From Sphingomonas sp. PP-CE-1A-559 (GTDB lineage: Bacteria; Pseudomonadota; Alphaproteobacteria; Sphingomonadales; Sphingomonadaceae): a stretch of 64,000 nucleotides of DNA. Below the pieces are notes generated by a model. The model was not told the origin of the DNA, did no database searches, and saw only the letters and a program-made list of their open reading frames with translations. The DNA lies in assembly GCF_004340965.1 (NCBI RefSeq), contig NZ_SLYA01000002.1, forward strand, positions 992,001 to 1,056,000, written 5' to 3'. Below, piece by piece: positions 17,646-26,447 of the stretch; positions within the stretch are counted from its first letter, which is position 1; each line of letters opens with the position of its first letter. The translations under genes and the position numbers were made by a program.

Positions 17646-18635
17646 ATGGCCTCGATCAAGAACCTCGGTTTCCTCGCCCAATTGCGTAGCGATGCGAGCA
17701 ATCACGTCATCCGCTACCGCAGTGGCAAGGTGAAGCAGAGCGGCCGCGGGCTGGTCTTCTGGTTCCGTCCGGAGACCGCGAGCATCGCCGAGCTGCCGAT
17801 GGACGACCGCGAAATGGCGATCTTCGTGAAGGGTCGCAGCCAGGATTTCCAGAGCGTGGCGATCCAGGGCACGCTGACCTGGCACGTCGCTGATCCCGAA
17901 CTGCTTGCCTCGCGCGTCGATTTCAGCCTCGGCCTGCTTACCGGTGCCTACAAGAGCGAACCGATCCAGCGGATCGAGACCCGGCTGGCGGGGCTCGTCA
18001 ACCAGGCGGCGCTGCAATATCTCGCGCAGGGCTCGGTGCGGACGCTGCTCGATGCCGGTCCCGAGCCGCTGCGCCACCAGCTCGAGGCTGCGCTCGCCAA
18101 CGATCCCGCGCTGAACGAAATCGGCATCGCGGTCACCGCGGTCCGCCTGACCAACCTCGCGCCATCGAGCGAGCTCGAACGCGCGCTCCAGACTCCGACG
18201 TTCGAGGCATTGCAGCAGAAGGCCGATCAGGCGACGTTCGAACGCCGCGCGCTTGCGGTCGAGAAGGAACGCGCGATCGCCGAGAACGAACTCGCCAACC
18301 GTACCGAACTCGCACGCCGCGAGATGCTGCTCATCACCCAGGAGGCCGAGAACGCACGCAACCGCGCGACAGGTCTGGCCGAGGCGCAGCAGGTCGAGGC
18401 GGGAGCGGAGGCCGAGCGGATCCGCACGGTCGAGAGTGCCAAGGCGGAAGCGGAGCAGGCGCGGATGACGATCTACCGGGACCTGCCGCCGGGGGTGATG
18501 CTCGGGCTCGCGGCGCGCGAACTGGCGGGTAAGCTCGATACGATCGAGCATCTGAACATCACGCCCGACCTGCTCGCGACCGTGCTGGACGGGTTTCGTA
18601 ATGCCCCGGCTGCTCAGACTGCGCTGCCCCGCTGA
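17646..18635 (+). CDS. SPFH/Band 7 domain protein
   Basis: A 329-residue member of the stomatin/prohibitin/flotillin family. These proteins assemble into oligomeric membrane-associated scaffolds. There is no N-terminal hydrophobic anchor, unlike most SPFH proteins; the start reads MASIKNLGFLAQL. The SPFH domain covers about 20-190, and a long charged coiled coil follows at about 195-270, rich in EKERAIAENE-type heptads. AGGAG precedes the ATG, 5 bases after the regulator's stop. Its stop overlaps the next gene by one base. Its link to NAD metabolism is inferred only from the operon; how it works with the kinase-like protein is unknown. Confidence 0.85.
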   Translation: MASIKNLGFLAQLRSDASNHVIRYRSGKVKQSGRGLVFWFRPETASIAELPMDDREMAIFVKGRSQDFQSVAIQGTLTWHVADPELLASRVDFSLGLLTGAYKSEPIQRIETRLAGLVNQAALQYLAQGSVRTLLDAGPEPLRHQLEAALANDPALNEIGIAVTAVRLTNLAPSSELERALQTPTFEALQQKADQATFERRALAVEKERAIAENELANRTELARREMLLITQEAENARNRATGLAEAQQVEAGAEAERIRTVESAKAEAEQARMTIYRDLPPGVMLGLAARELAGKLDTIEHLNITPDLLATVLDGFRNAPAAQTALPR

Positions 18636-19528
18636 TGGCGACCAACGCCCCGCGCGCGGTCTTCGTCACCCGGGAGACCGACTATGACCTCCTGCTCGCG
18701 CGGCACGCGACGCGCGGGCAGGCGAAGTTCTTTCTCGAGACGCGGGGCCAAGACATCGACGCGATCGAGGATCGGCACCGCCGGTTCCACGCGACGCTGC
18801 ACGAAGCCCGCTCGCTCGTTCCCGACGAATGGCGCCAGGCGAGCGTCGCTCGTGCCGACCTCGATCGATTCCTGTTCGGCCCGGAGGACGTGATCGTCGC
18901 TGTCGGGCAGGACGGGCTTGTCGCCAACGTCGCGAAGTATCTCGACGGGCAACCTGTGCTCGGGCTCAACCCCGCTCCCGATTTGTACGACGGCGTCCTA
19001 GTGCGCGTGTCGCTTGCCCGTTTGTCCGCGTTGCTACCTGCGAGCGTTGCAGGTGCGGCGCCGGCCGAGCAACGGACGATGGTCGAGGCGCGGCTGGATA
19101 CCGGCGAACGGCTGCTGGCGCTGAACGAGGTGTTCGTCGGTCATCGCAGCCACCAGTCCGCGCGCTACCGGATCACCTGCGGCGACCAGGCCGAGGACCA
19201 CTCGTCCAGTGGACTGATCGTCGCATCGGGGACCGGCGCGACGGGCTGGGCTCGCTCGATCATGGAGGCGACGCATGCCGCCCTCCCCCTCGATCCGCAG
19301 GAGCGCGCGGTTGGTTTCTTCGTACGCGAACCCTTCCCCAGCGTGGCGACCGCAACCTCGCTTCGTGCCGGCAAGCTTGCGGGCATGCCGCTCGCGGTCA
19401 CGTCGCGGATGAACGACGGCGGGGTGATCTTCGCGGACGGCGTCGAACAGGACTTCTTCGCGTTCGACTGGGGCCGCGGCGTCACCATCGCTCCCGCCAC
19501 CCGCACCCTTCATCTCATCACCGGTTGA
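18635..19528 (+). CDS. NAD kinase-like protein
   Basis: A 297-residue protein related to ATP-NAD kinases, which make NADP from NAD. The nucleotide motif normally written GGDG is GQDG here (91-94, in VAVGQDGLVANVAKYL), keeping the catalytic Asp. SSGLIVASGTGATGWARS matches the second signature, where most kinases read STPTGSTAY. LNEVFVGHRSHQSARYRI also fits the family. It is more divergent than a housekeeping NadK and sits in an operon with an NAD-sensing regulator and a scaffold protein. It may be a specialised or regulatory kinase. It overlaps the SPFH stop by one base (TGATG). Confidence 0.8.
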   Translation: MATNAPRAVFVTRETDYDLLLARHATRGQAKFFLETRGQDIDAIEDRHRRFHATLHEARSLVPDEWRQASVARADLDRFLFGPEDVIVAVGQDGLVANVAKYLDGQPVLGLNPAPDLYDGVLVRVSLARLSALLPASVAGAAPAEQRTMVEARLDTGERLLALNEVFVGHRSHQSARYRITCGDQAEDHSSSGLIVASGTGATGWARSIMEATHAALPLDPQERAVGFFVREPFPSVATATSLRAGKLAGMPLAVTSRMNDGGVIFADGVEQDFFAFDWGRGVTIAPATRTLHLITG

Positions 19529-19605
19529 GTCGTTCGGCACAGTGTTCGCTCAAGGCCAACACGGCCGCCGGAGACAACGACCTTCGTGCTGGTCAGCTAA
19601 CGACG

Positions 19606-21168
19606 TCAGTAGCGGTAACGCAACACGGCCTTGCCACCCGGGGGCAGCAGCGGCGACCAAGTAGAAATCCCATCGATGCGACCAACCTCGCCGCCGTCGG
19701 CTTCGATCGCCTGGCCCGCGACGCCGATCGCCACGTCGAGCATCACGGGAACCGAGTTGCCGTTGCTCGCCGTTACGACGGCCTCGTGCGAACCGGCGGT
19801 TTCCGAAGTTAGCGCCCCCGGCGGGCTCAGCACGGCGACTGCCTGGGTTAGTGTCACACTGCTACTCACGCCGGCGCCCAGACGAACCGTCTCGCCAATT
19901 GTGCGGTCGCCGATCGTTCCCAAACCTAGAAGCAATCGCCCGCCTGCCTGATCCGCGTACAGCGCAGTGCTGCCGGCGGGCAGCGGCACGCCCAAGCTGT
20001 GCTGTTTATCGTTCTTCAGCACCAGCACGATCGACGTCGGCACACCGTCGAGTTGTTGTCCGGGATACACTGCGCGCCGGTAGCGCCGCTCGACCGGCAC
20101 CGCCTTCTGAACGATCAGGGCAACCTGCTTCTGTCCCCTGGCCGCGACAGTGGTCGGCATTGGCACGCGGTACAGCTTGAGGTCGCCCAAATCCTCGGGC
20201 GGCGGCGGCGGCGGCGGCGGTGGTGGTGGTGGCGGTGCCGGAACCGGCGCAGATAGCGCGAACTCCATGACTCGCGAGCCGGTTACCACGATCTCGTCGG
20301 CCAGCTCGAATTGCTTTTGCCGCAGGTCTGAGGTCGTGGTGCCGAGCGGGTAGCAGACCAATCGCAGCGCACCAGCCGTCGCAGGGATCGCCGGAACCGC
20401 GACGCGGTTGAGCCGGCCTGCGACAGCCTGAACGTCCGCATTCGAGAAGATCTCCGGATTGCCGTTGGCGAGAGTCAGCCAAGCGAACAGGTCGACCGTG
20501 CGACCGTCGGCGGCAAGCGACGTGACGTAGCTCGCTCGCCAGTCAAAGCCCGAGGACAGATAGGAGAGTCGCACCGTGACCGTGCGCGCCGTCGGGCTGG
20601 TCGTCGTTACGCTCAGCACCGGCTTGCTCGACAGGCTCGCTGGCACCCGCGCGAAGTTCAACCGCTCGGCCAGACCCGAACAGCGCAACGCCTCGATCCC
20701 GGCAGTCGTGCGCAGGATAACCCCCGGTGTCGGGCCGGCAACGATCGTCGCGGGTTCGCTCACCAACCTTCCGCTCGCCTTGTCGGTGCGGGTCAGCGTT
20801 ACTTCGCGACCAAGCGTGCCATCGACCAGCGAGGCGGGCGACAGCAGGCGGGCGTCGCGGTTCTTTTCGATAATGCCGCCAGGTAGGCCGTCGACGATGG
20901 CGCTGACAGGGACGATCCCCTCCGCCACGCCTTCGAACCGGATCACTGCGGATCCCCGAGGCAATCGTACGCGACGGGTCTCCGTCACCAGGGCGAAGCC
21001 ACCGAGATACCGCAGGTTCATCGCGCCCTTGCCGTAGGGCGAGCGGTATACCGTCAACGCGACGTGATCGGGCGCGGACGACGTAACGATGGCCGTGCGG
21101 GTCTGCGCTTCCGCCCCTCCCGACAGCAACACGCCCGTCAACAGCGCGAGGAGCAGCCAAAGCCGCAT
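19606..21168 (-). CDS. Secreted DUF4139-family protein with polyproline linker
   Basis: About 520 residues with a signal peptide (MRLWLLLALLTGVLL, cleaved near AEA-QT). The rest is beta-rich and resembles DUF4139 proteins. YLSSGFDWRASYVTSL is the conserved core motif, followed by VDLFAWLTLANGNPEIFSNADV. Between the two halves lies a run of about 14 prolines (around residues 311-325), encoded by GGC/GGT-type tandem codons on the plus strand at 20200-20235, so it is prone to length change. The start overlaps the stop of the upstream paralogue (ATGA at 21168). Function is unknown. It is probably periplasmic or outer-membrane associated. Confidence 0.78.
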   Translation of the reverse strand: MRLWLLLALLTGVLLSGGAEAQTRTAIVTSSAPDHVALTVYRSPYGKGAMNLRYLGGFALVTETRRVRLPRGSAVIRFEGVAEGIVPVSAIVDGLPGGIIEKNRDARLLSPASLVDGTLGREVTLTRTDKASGRLVSEPATIVAGPTPGVILRTTAGIEALRCSGLAERLNFARVPASLSSKPVLSVTTTSPTARTVTVRLSYLSSGFDWRASYVTSLAADGRTVDLFAWLTLANGNPEIFSNADVQAVAGRLNRVAVPAIPATAGALRLVCYPLGTTTSDLRQKQFELADEIVVTGSRVMEFALSAPVPAPPPPPPPPPPPPPEDLGDLKLYRVPMPTTVAARGQKQVALIVQKAVPVERRYRRAVYPGQQLDGVPTSIVLVLKNDKQHSLGVPLPAGSTALYADQAGGRLLLGLGTIGDRTIGETVRLGAGVSSSVTLTQAVAVLSPPGALTSETAGSHEAVVTASNGNSVPVMLDVAIGVAGQAIEADGGEVGRIDGISTWSPLLPPGGKAVLRYRY

Positions 21169-22598
21169 CAGTAGCGGGTGTCGAAGGTCACAGTCACCGT
21201 CGCGGTGCCGTTGGCCGGCACCGCGACTTGCCACGTCATCGTGCCGGCGTTGCGACGCTCGCCCTTGGCGCTATCCGCAACGACGCGCACGTCGCCCCCG
21301 TCGAGACCGCCCTGGACGAGTTCGACCGTCACCGGCCGGCCGCGCGCATTGGTCAGCGTATACCGCATCGCCGTACGCCATCGGCTATCACCCTGCCGCG
21401 TACGCGATACGGTGGTTGGCCGCACCTTCACGTCGAAGGCATCGCCTGTTGGCAGCGCGATCGTCGATCCTTGTGGAGTATGCTCGATACGGTTTTCGCC
21501 CGTGAACTGTGGTTGGCCACGCGCGTCGCGAACATAGACCCGGACCACGCCCGCCGGCAGCGCGTCGCCCAGGCCGGCCGCGCCCGAGTTGCTGAAACGG
21601 AGCACCGACTGCGCGCTTCGTGGCTCGTCCGAGCTCCCCAGCCAGCCATTCTCGAAACGATAGCCCGCGCTTGCCGCAACGCCCTTCGCGTCTAGGAAAC
21701 TGACCTGCTTGGTCTGCTTGTCGGCGATCGTGGTGCGCTCGGCCAAAGGATACAGATAGAAGTCGCCGAGCTGCCCGCGCGCGGTGCTTTCGGTTCCAGG
21801 CAACGTCGTCGTCATGCGGCGGCGGCGCGGGGTGTAATTGCCGTTCCCGTCATCATCCGTGCTGCCGACCTCGCCAGCGACCAGCAACGTTCTGGCGTTG
21901 CCGAACGTCGTGCCGCTGGTGTTCTTCAACGTCACCCAGCCTTGAACGTCCACCGTCCCACTCTTGTCGTCGAACAAAGCGACATAGTCCGCGCTCCAGC
22001 CTAGCCCACGGCTCAGGTAGGACAGCGTCGCCGGGCGCGATCCCGCACGCGTGCTGGCCAGCGTCACCGACAATGTCGGACGGGCTCGCAACGCATCGGG
22101 CACCCGGTCGAAGATCGCGCGCACGGGCAGCCCGTCGTCGCGCAACACCTCGACATGACCGTTCACCTCGATGACGACGCCACCATTGACCGCCAACACT
22201 TTCGCACGGTCGCGGGTCTCGGCGCCGGTAGCGGGGTTGGTGCGGACCAGCGTGATCGTCTCGCCCACCGCTTTCTCCATCAGGCTCGACGGGCTCAGCA
22301 GATCATAGTCGAAGTTCTGCTCGACGATCGCGGCATCGGGCACCGTCAGCGATACCGTCTCCGGCCTGATCGACGCGCTCACGTCGGGAAAGCTCTGCCG
22401 CACCCGCCCGTCTGCCAAGGCCAGCGACCGTACGTCCTGCACCAGCGCGACGTCGTTATTGTAGATGGTGACCGACACGTCCCCCTGCGCGCTACCCGCG
22501 GTCGGCGAGTCGGCGGGGGGCGGCAGTTGTTGGGCGCTCGCCGCCGTCGATCCGAGCAGCATTGCCAGCCCATACGCTCGCCAGATGTTGTCGCGCAC
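21168..22598 (-). CDS. Secreted DUF4139-family protein
   Basis: About 476 residues. The chosen GTG start at 22598 has AGGGGAG upstream and gives a clean signal peptide (YGLAMLLGSTAASA-QQ). The mature part has VTIYNNDVALVQDVR, typical of the family N-terminus, and YLSRGLGWSADYVALFD, the same core motif as the downstream paralogue. It ends with a beta-sandwich (TMTWQVAVPANGTATVTVTF). The two genes overlap and are co-translated, so they likely act together, perhaps as a hetero-complex on the cell surface. No enzymatic motif is visible. Confidence 0.78.
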   Translation of the reverse strand: MRDNIWRAYGLAMLLGSTAASAQQLPPPADSPTAGSAQGDVSVTIYNNDVALVQDVRSLALADGRVRQSFPDVSASIRPETVSLTVPDAAIVEQNFDYDLLSPSSLMEKAVGETITLVRTNPATGAETRDRAKVLAVNGGVVIEVNGHVEVLRDDGLPVRAIFDRVPDALRARPTLSVTLASTRAGSRPATLSYLSRGLGWSADYVALFDDKSGTVDVQGWVTLKNTSGTTFGNARTLLVAGEVGSTDDDGNGNYTPRRRRMTTTLPGTESTARGQLGDFYLYPLAERTTIADKQTKQVSFLDAKGVAASAGYRFENGWLGSSDEPRSAQSVLRFSNSGAAGLGDALPAGVVRVYVRDARGQPQFTGENRIEHTPQGSTIALPTGDAFDVKVRPTTVSRTRQGDSRWRTAMRYTLTNARGRPVTVELVQGGLDGGDVRVVADSAKGERRNAGTMTWQVAVPANGTATVTVTFDTRY

Positions 22599-22764
22599 AC
22601 CATTCTCCCCTGAGTGCGCGACAATGACGCGGTCGGATCGGAAGGGCAATGCGACAATGCCCCGGCTTAGCGCTGGAAAGGCGTGGGCTCGTTGGTCGCT
22701 CCGTGATTAAGCAGAAGCCTAATCGACTCCCGATGGCGCTGAACAGAACGTACGGAATCTCGAA

Positions 22765-23052
22765 TTGCGCCGGGCCTCGTCGAACTGGCTCGTGCCGACA
22801 AGCGGATTGGCGGCCGACACCGCGGAAGCGTTTGTTTACGACCGGATCATGACAGATCTCGACCATCACCGGAAAGGGCTTGGCCGGGCGCTGATGACCG
22901 CCCTGTGCGCGACGCGTCGTTATCCGACCCTGCCAGAACTGCGTCACGGCACCGGATGGCCGGGCAATGTATCGGACCTCGGGACGGGAAACTTTGTCGA
23001 CCTATTCGACGGCATCGATCCCGATGGCGCGATTGCAGCCCCTGGCGGATAG
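22765..23052 (+). pseudogene. GNAT acetyltransferase remnant
   Basis: The stretch 22599-23285 holds no intact gene. Within it, codons around 22830-22950 read FVYDRIMTDLDHHRKGLGRALMTAL, close to the acetyl-CoA-binding R/HxxGxG/A helix of GNAT acetyltransferases. The surrounding sequence does not complete the fold: the N-terminal strands are missing and the C-terminal part after TRRYP is disordered in sequence. A frameshifted copy of the upstream part seems to lie near 22700-22830 in other frames. I read this as a decayed gene. The last 230 bases should carry the promoter of the inositol operon. Confidence 0.4.
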
Positions 23053-23285
23053 CGGACCCGACGTTCAATCTGGCGGCTTTCGTTCCAGACTAGGTGTCGA
23101 GAATCCCATCAAGCCAACAAGGCTCTCCTGACGAGGTGGCGCCCCGACCAGGCCTCATCATCTTCCCCTCACATGACAGCAACATATGTAATTCCCGGAG
23201 CAGTTTAGCGCCAATTTCCGCAGACTTCGGTGGACTTTACTTTACGGACAGCTAGCCACGCGCTCAGTTTTGAGAGGACGTAATT

Positions 23286-24464
23286 ATGGGCGAACGGGTC
23301 GGGATCGCAGTGATCGGACTGAATGGCGCGGTGGCCACCACTGCGGCCGCGGGGATCGCGATGATCCGCGCGGGGTCGAACGACCTGTCGGGCCTGCCGC
23401 TCGCCAGCCGCGACGTCGACGGCATGGCAGCATACCGCGATCTCCATTTCGGCGGCTGGGATCTCAGCCATGACGACCTCGCGACCGCCGCGCTGAAGCA
23501 CGGCGTGCTGACCGAGAGCGAACTCGCCAACGGGGCGTCCAGCCTGTCGGACATGCGGCCCTGGCCCGCCGTCGGCTCGACTGATTTCTGTGCGAACATC
23601 GACGGCGCCAACAAGATCGCCGCGCCCGGCCACCGTGCCGCAGTCCAGCACATCCAGGACGATCTCGCGCGGTTCAAGACCGAGCAGAATCTTGACCGCG
23701 TCGTGATGATCAATCTCGCCTCGACCGAACGCAAGGCCGATCTCGGTGCGGACGCGCTGACCAGCGTCGAAGGCTTCGAGCGCGGTCTCGACGATGACGA
23801 CGCGGCAATCAGCCCGGCGATGCTCTATGCCTATGCCGCGATCGCCAGCGACACGCCCTACGCCAATTTCACGCCGTCGGTCGCCGCCGACGTCGCACCG
23901 CTCGCCGAGCTTGCCCGCCAGCGCGGCGTGCCGATCGCCGGCAAGGACGGCAAGACCGGGCAGACCTTGCTAAAGACCGTGATCGCGCCGGCGCTGCGGG
24001 ATCGTGCGCTGCATGTCGATGGCTGGTTCTCGACCAACATCCTCGGCAATTCGGACGGCCTCGCGCTCGACGATCCCAAGAGCCTCGCGTCGAAGGTCGA
24101 TACCAAGAAGTCGGTGCTCGACCAGATCCTCGGCTATCCGGTCGAGGATCACATCATCATGATCCATTATTACAAGCCGCGCGGCGACAACAAGGAAGCG
24201 TGGGACAACATCGACCTGACCGGCTTCCTGGGCCAGAAGATGCAGCTGAAGCTGAACTTCCTGTGCAAGGATTCGGTGCTCGCCGCACCGCTGGCGATCG
24301 AGATCGCGCGCTGCCTGGCGCTGGCGCAGACGCGCGGCGAAGGCGGCGTGCAGGACCAGATGGGGATCTTCTTCAAGATGCCGCAGACCGCCGATGGCGG
24401 CGAGCCGATCCACGCGTTCGGCGAGCAGCAGCTGATCCTCGACACCTGGCTCGACCGCCGGTGA
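23286..24464 (+). CDS. ino1: Inositol-3-phosphate synthase
   Basis: A 392-residue NAD-dependent enzyme that converts glucose 6-phosphate to myo-inositol 1-phosphate. The N-terminal Rossmann start is GIAVIGLNGAVATT. GKDGKTGQTLLKT, the NILGNSDG loop and LCKDSVLAAPLAIEI are family signatures with the catalytic lysines. The length matches the shorter bacterial type. GAGAGGA lies before the ATG. It is the first gene of a thirteen-gene same-strand series and its stop overlaps the next start (GTGA). De novo inositol synthesis is uncommon in Proteobacteria, so the product is probably the committed precursor of whatever this operon makes. Confidence 0.92.
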   Translation: MGERVGIAVIGLNGAVATTAAAGIAMIRAGSNDLSGLPLASRDVDGMAAYRDLHFGGWDLSHDDLATAALKHGVLTESELANGASSLSDMRPWPAVGSTDFCANIDGANKIAAPGHRAAVQHIQDDLARFKTEQNLDRVVMINLASTERKADLGADALTSVEGFERGLDDDDAAISPAMLYAYAAIASDTPYANFTPSVAADVAPLAELARQRGVPIAGKDGKTGQTLLKTVIAPALRDRALHVDGWFSTNILGNSDGLALDDPKSLASKVDTKKSVLDQILGYPVEDHIIMIHYYKPRGDNKEAWDNIDLTGFLGQKMQLKLNFLCKDSVLAAPLAIEIARCLALAQTRGEGGVQDQMGIFFKMPQTADGGEPIHAFGEQQLILDTWLDRR

Positions 24465-25354
24465 CGCTGGGTGCGGCGCATCTGCCGCTGCTGCGCGAAC
24501 TCGGCGACCTGAAGAGGATCCGGTCGGCGGACCGTGACGGGTCGATTGCGGAGCGGCTGTTCGCGCACGGCTGGGCGGCGCTGGCGGCGGCCGAGGCGCC
24601 GGCGGCGGTGATGCGTCGCACCGTCGCCGCCGCGCTCACCGCGGCACGACTGGGCGATCTCGACCGCACCACGCTGGCCGAGCTTGGGCTGTCCGATGCG
24701 GAAGCGTGCGCCGTGCTCGAACGCGGGTTCGACGAGGTGGCGGTGTTGCTCGACCCCGCGCTCGCGGCCGACCTCCGCAATGCACTGCCCGAGGGCGCAC
24801 CGGCGGCCGGGCCGGTGCCGCGGTTCGTCACGCAGCTCGCGACACAACCGCGCGCGGGCGTCACCTGCCCGGGTCGGCCACGCCTGTTGCTCCAGCCGCC
24901 GGAGAACCATGCCGAGCACTGCCTGATCGTCGCAGTATACGGCGTGCTCGCGGCGCCCGGTTATGGCGCGGATCCGGCGGAGGTGTTCCTCGCGTCGATG
25001 GCGCATCATTTCCACAATGCGGCGATGCCCGACGCGGGGTTCACCGGCGAAGTGCTGCTCGGCGACCTGCTCGACCGCGTGATCGACGCCGCGCGCGAGC
25101 AGGCGACGGCGATGCTGGATCCGGCGGTCGCGGCGCACGTCCGCGCGGCGATCGCGCCGATCACGAGTGATGCGACGCCGGCGGCGCGCGCGTTCCACGC
25201 CGCCGACGTGCTCGACCGCGTGCTGGAGATCGAACAACATCTGCGTGCCGCCTCGGCGACGATGGACAGCGTCCTGCACACCTACGAGCTCGTCCACGCC
25301 GGCCCGGTCAAGACGTTCCACGATCGCGTTCTGGCGGACGTCGGATTGTTGTGA
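24461..25354 (+). CDS. HD-domain-like protein of unknown function
   Basis: A helical protein of 297 residues starting at GTG, overlapping the inositol synthase stop. Residues 149-190 (ENHAEHC, then ASMAHHFHNAAMPDAG) look like the metal site of an HD-domain hydrolase or oxygenase. The usual His-Asp doublet is His-His (182-183), with further His at 150, 153 and 185. AFHAADVLDRVLEIEQHL near 240-257 supplies more candidate ligands. In this position a phosphatase that removes phosphate from inositol phosphate, or an inositol-modifying oxygenase, would make sense. Neither is shown by the sequence. Confidence 0.6.
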   Translation: MTLGAAHLPLLRELGDLKRIRSADRDGSIAERLFAHGWAALAAAEAPAAVMRRTVAAALTAARLGDLDRTTLAELGLSDAEACAVLERGFDEVAVLLDPALAADLRNALPEGAPAAGPVPRFVTQLATQPRAGVTCPGRPRLLLQPPENHAEHCLIVAVYGVLAAPGYGADPAEVFLASMAHHFHNAAMPDAGFTGEVLLGDLLDRVIDAAREQATAMLDPAVAAHVRAAIAPITSDATPAARAFHAADVLDRVLEIEQHLRAASATMDSVLHTYELVHAGPVKTFHDRVLADVGLL

Positions 25355-26445
25355 CCTACCGCTCGCCCGTCACCGGACAGCCGCTCGTCGCGGATACGCC
25401 GCATTCGCTGGCCGCACCCGGCGAGCGCTGGCCGGTGGTCGATGGCATCCCGTATCTTCGGACCGACAGCGAGGGGCTGGTGGCGGTGGCACTCGACCAT
25501 CTCGATGCGGGCTGCCCGGACGATGCGCTGGTTGCGTTGCTGACCGACCAGGATGCGTGGTGGACCGGCCCCGCGACCGATCTCGGCGAGCTGAAGCAGC
25601 TGGTCCGCGAGCGTGACACGCTATCGCTGCGCGCGGCGATGGCGTTGCTGCGGATGGGACCGGTGGCGGATTATTTCGCGCATCGCTGGAGCGATCCGAC
25701 CTATCTCGCCGGGCTCGCGCTGGTCGAGGCGCACTGGCGGGAGCCGAGGACCGGGTTCGAGCTGGCGTGCGGGATCGGTCACTATCTCCGCGAGCTGGGA
25801 GCGCGAGGCGTCGCGTGCGTCGGCGCAGACGTCGTGTTCTCGAAATGCTGGCTGGCAAAGCACTGGGTCGCGCCCAAGGCCGACTATGTCGTGTTCGACG
25901 CCGCAGCTCTGTGGCCAGTGGAGACGCACAAGTTTGACCTGGTCGCGTGTCACGACGCCTTCTATTTCCTGCCCGACCAGCCGCGGATCGCTGGGCTGCT
26001 GCGTGATGCCGTCGCACCCGGCGGCGTCCTTGCGGTAAGCCATCTCCACAACGTCGCCGTCTCTGGCGGAGCAATGGGACCGGCACGCGCGTCGTCCGAA
26101 TGGGCAGCGCTGTTTCCAGATGCCGTCGTTTACGATGAGCGCGAGTTGCGTCGTGCGTTGCTCGCAAGCGATGGGCCCGTATCGACCGGATGGTCCGACG
26201 ACTCCGCTATCGAGGCATGGTCGATCGTCGAGACAGACGGCGGCGAAGCGCGTCCGCTGACCGGCGGGCTGGCGATGCCTGCTGCCGATGCGGTCCTGCA
26301 ACCAAACCCCCTGCTCGATGGCGATACCCCGCACTGGCCCTCAGATCGCTACCGCACGGAATATGGCGCAGCCGCCACATGGCTATCGGACTCCGGCGAT
26401 GCGGTGCGGAACCGTCGTGTCCTCGACCTGCCGGCGCGGTGGTGA
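25351..26445 (+). CDS. SAM-dependent methyltransferase with Trm112-like N-terminus
   Basis: A 364-residue protein. Residues 1-40 (SPVTGQPL, then GERWPVVDGIPYL) resemble the Trm112-type zinc-ribbon module, though the cysteines are gone. The class I methyltransferase domain follows, with motif I FELACGIGHYLREL at about 136-149, VGADVVFSKCWLAK for motif II and HDAFYFLP further on. GTG start, four-base overlap with the HD-like gene. It may methylate a hydroxyl or carboxyl group of the inositol-derived product. The long C-terminal tail after about residue 260 is unassigned. It could also have lost methylation activity. Confidence 0.72.
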   Translation: MTYRSPVTGQPLVADTPHSLAAPGERWPVVDGIPYLRTDSEGLVAVALDHLDAGCPDDALVALLTDQDAWWTGPATDLGELKQLVRERDTLSLRAAMALLRMGPVADYFAHRWSDPTYLAGLALVEAHWREPRTGFELACGIGHYLRELGARGVACVGADVVFSKCWLAKHWVAPKADYVVFDAAALWPVETHKFDLVACHDAFYFLPDQPRIAGLLRDAVAPGGVLAVSHLHNVAVSGGAMGPARASSEWAALFPDAVVYDERELRRALLASDGPVSTGWSDDSAIEAWSIVETDGGEARPLTGGLAMPAADAVLQPNPLLDGDTPHWPSDRYRTEYGAAATWLSDSGDAVRNRRVLDLPARW

Positions 26446-26447
26446 GT

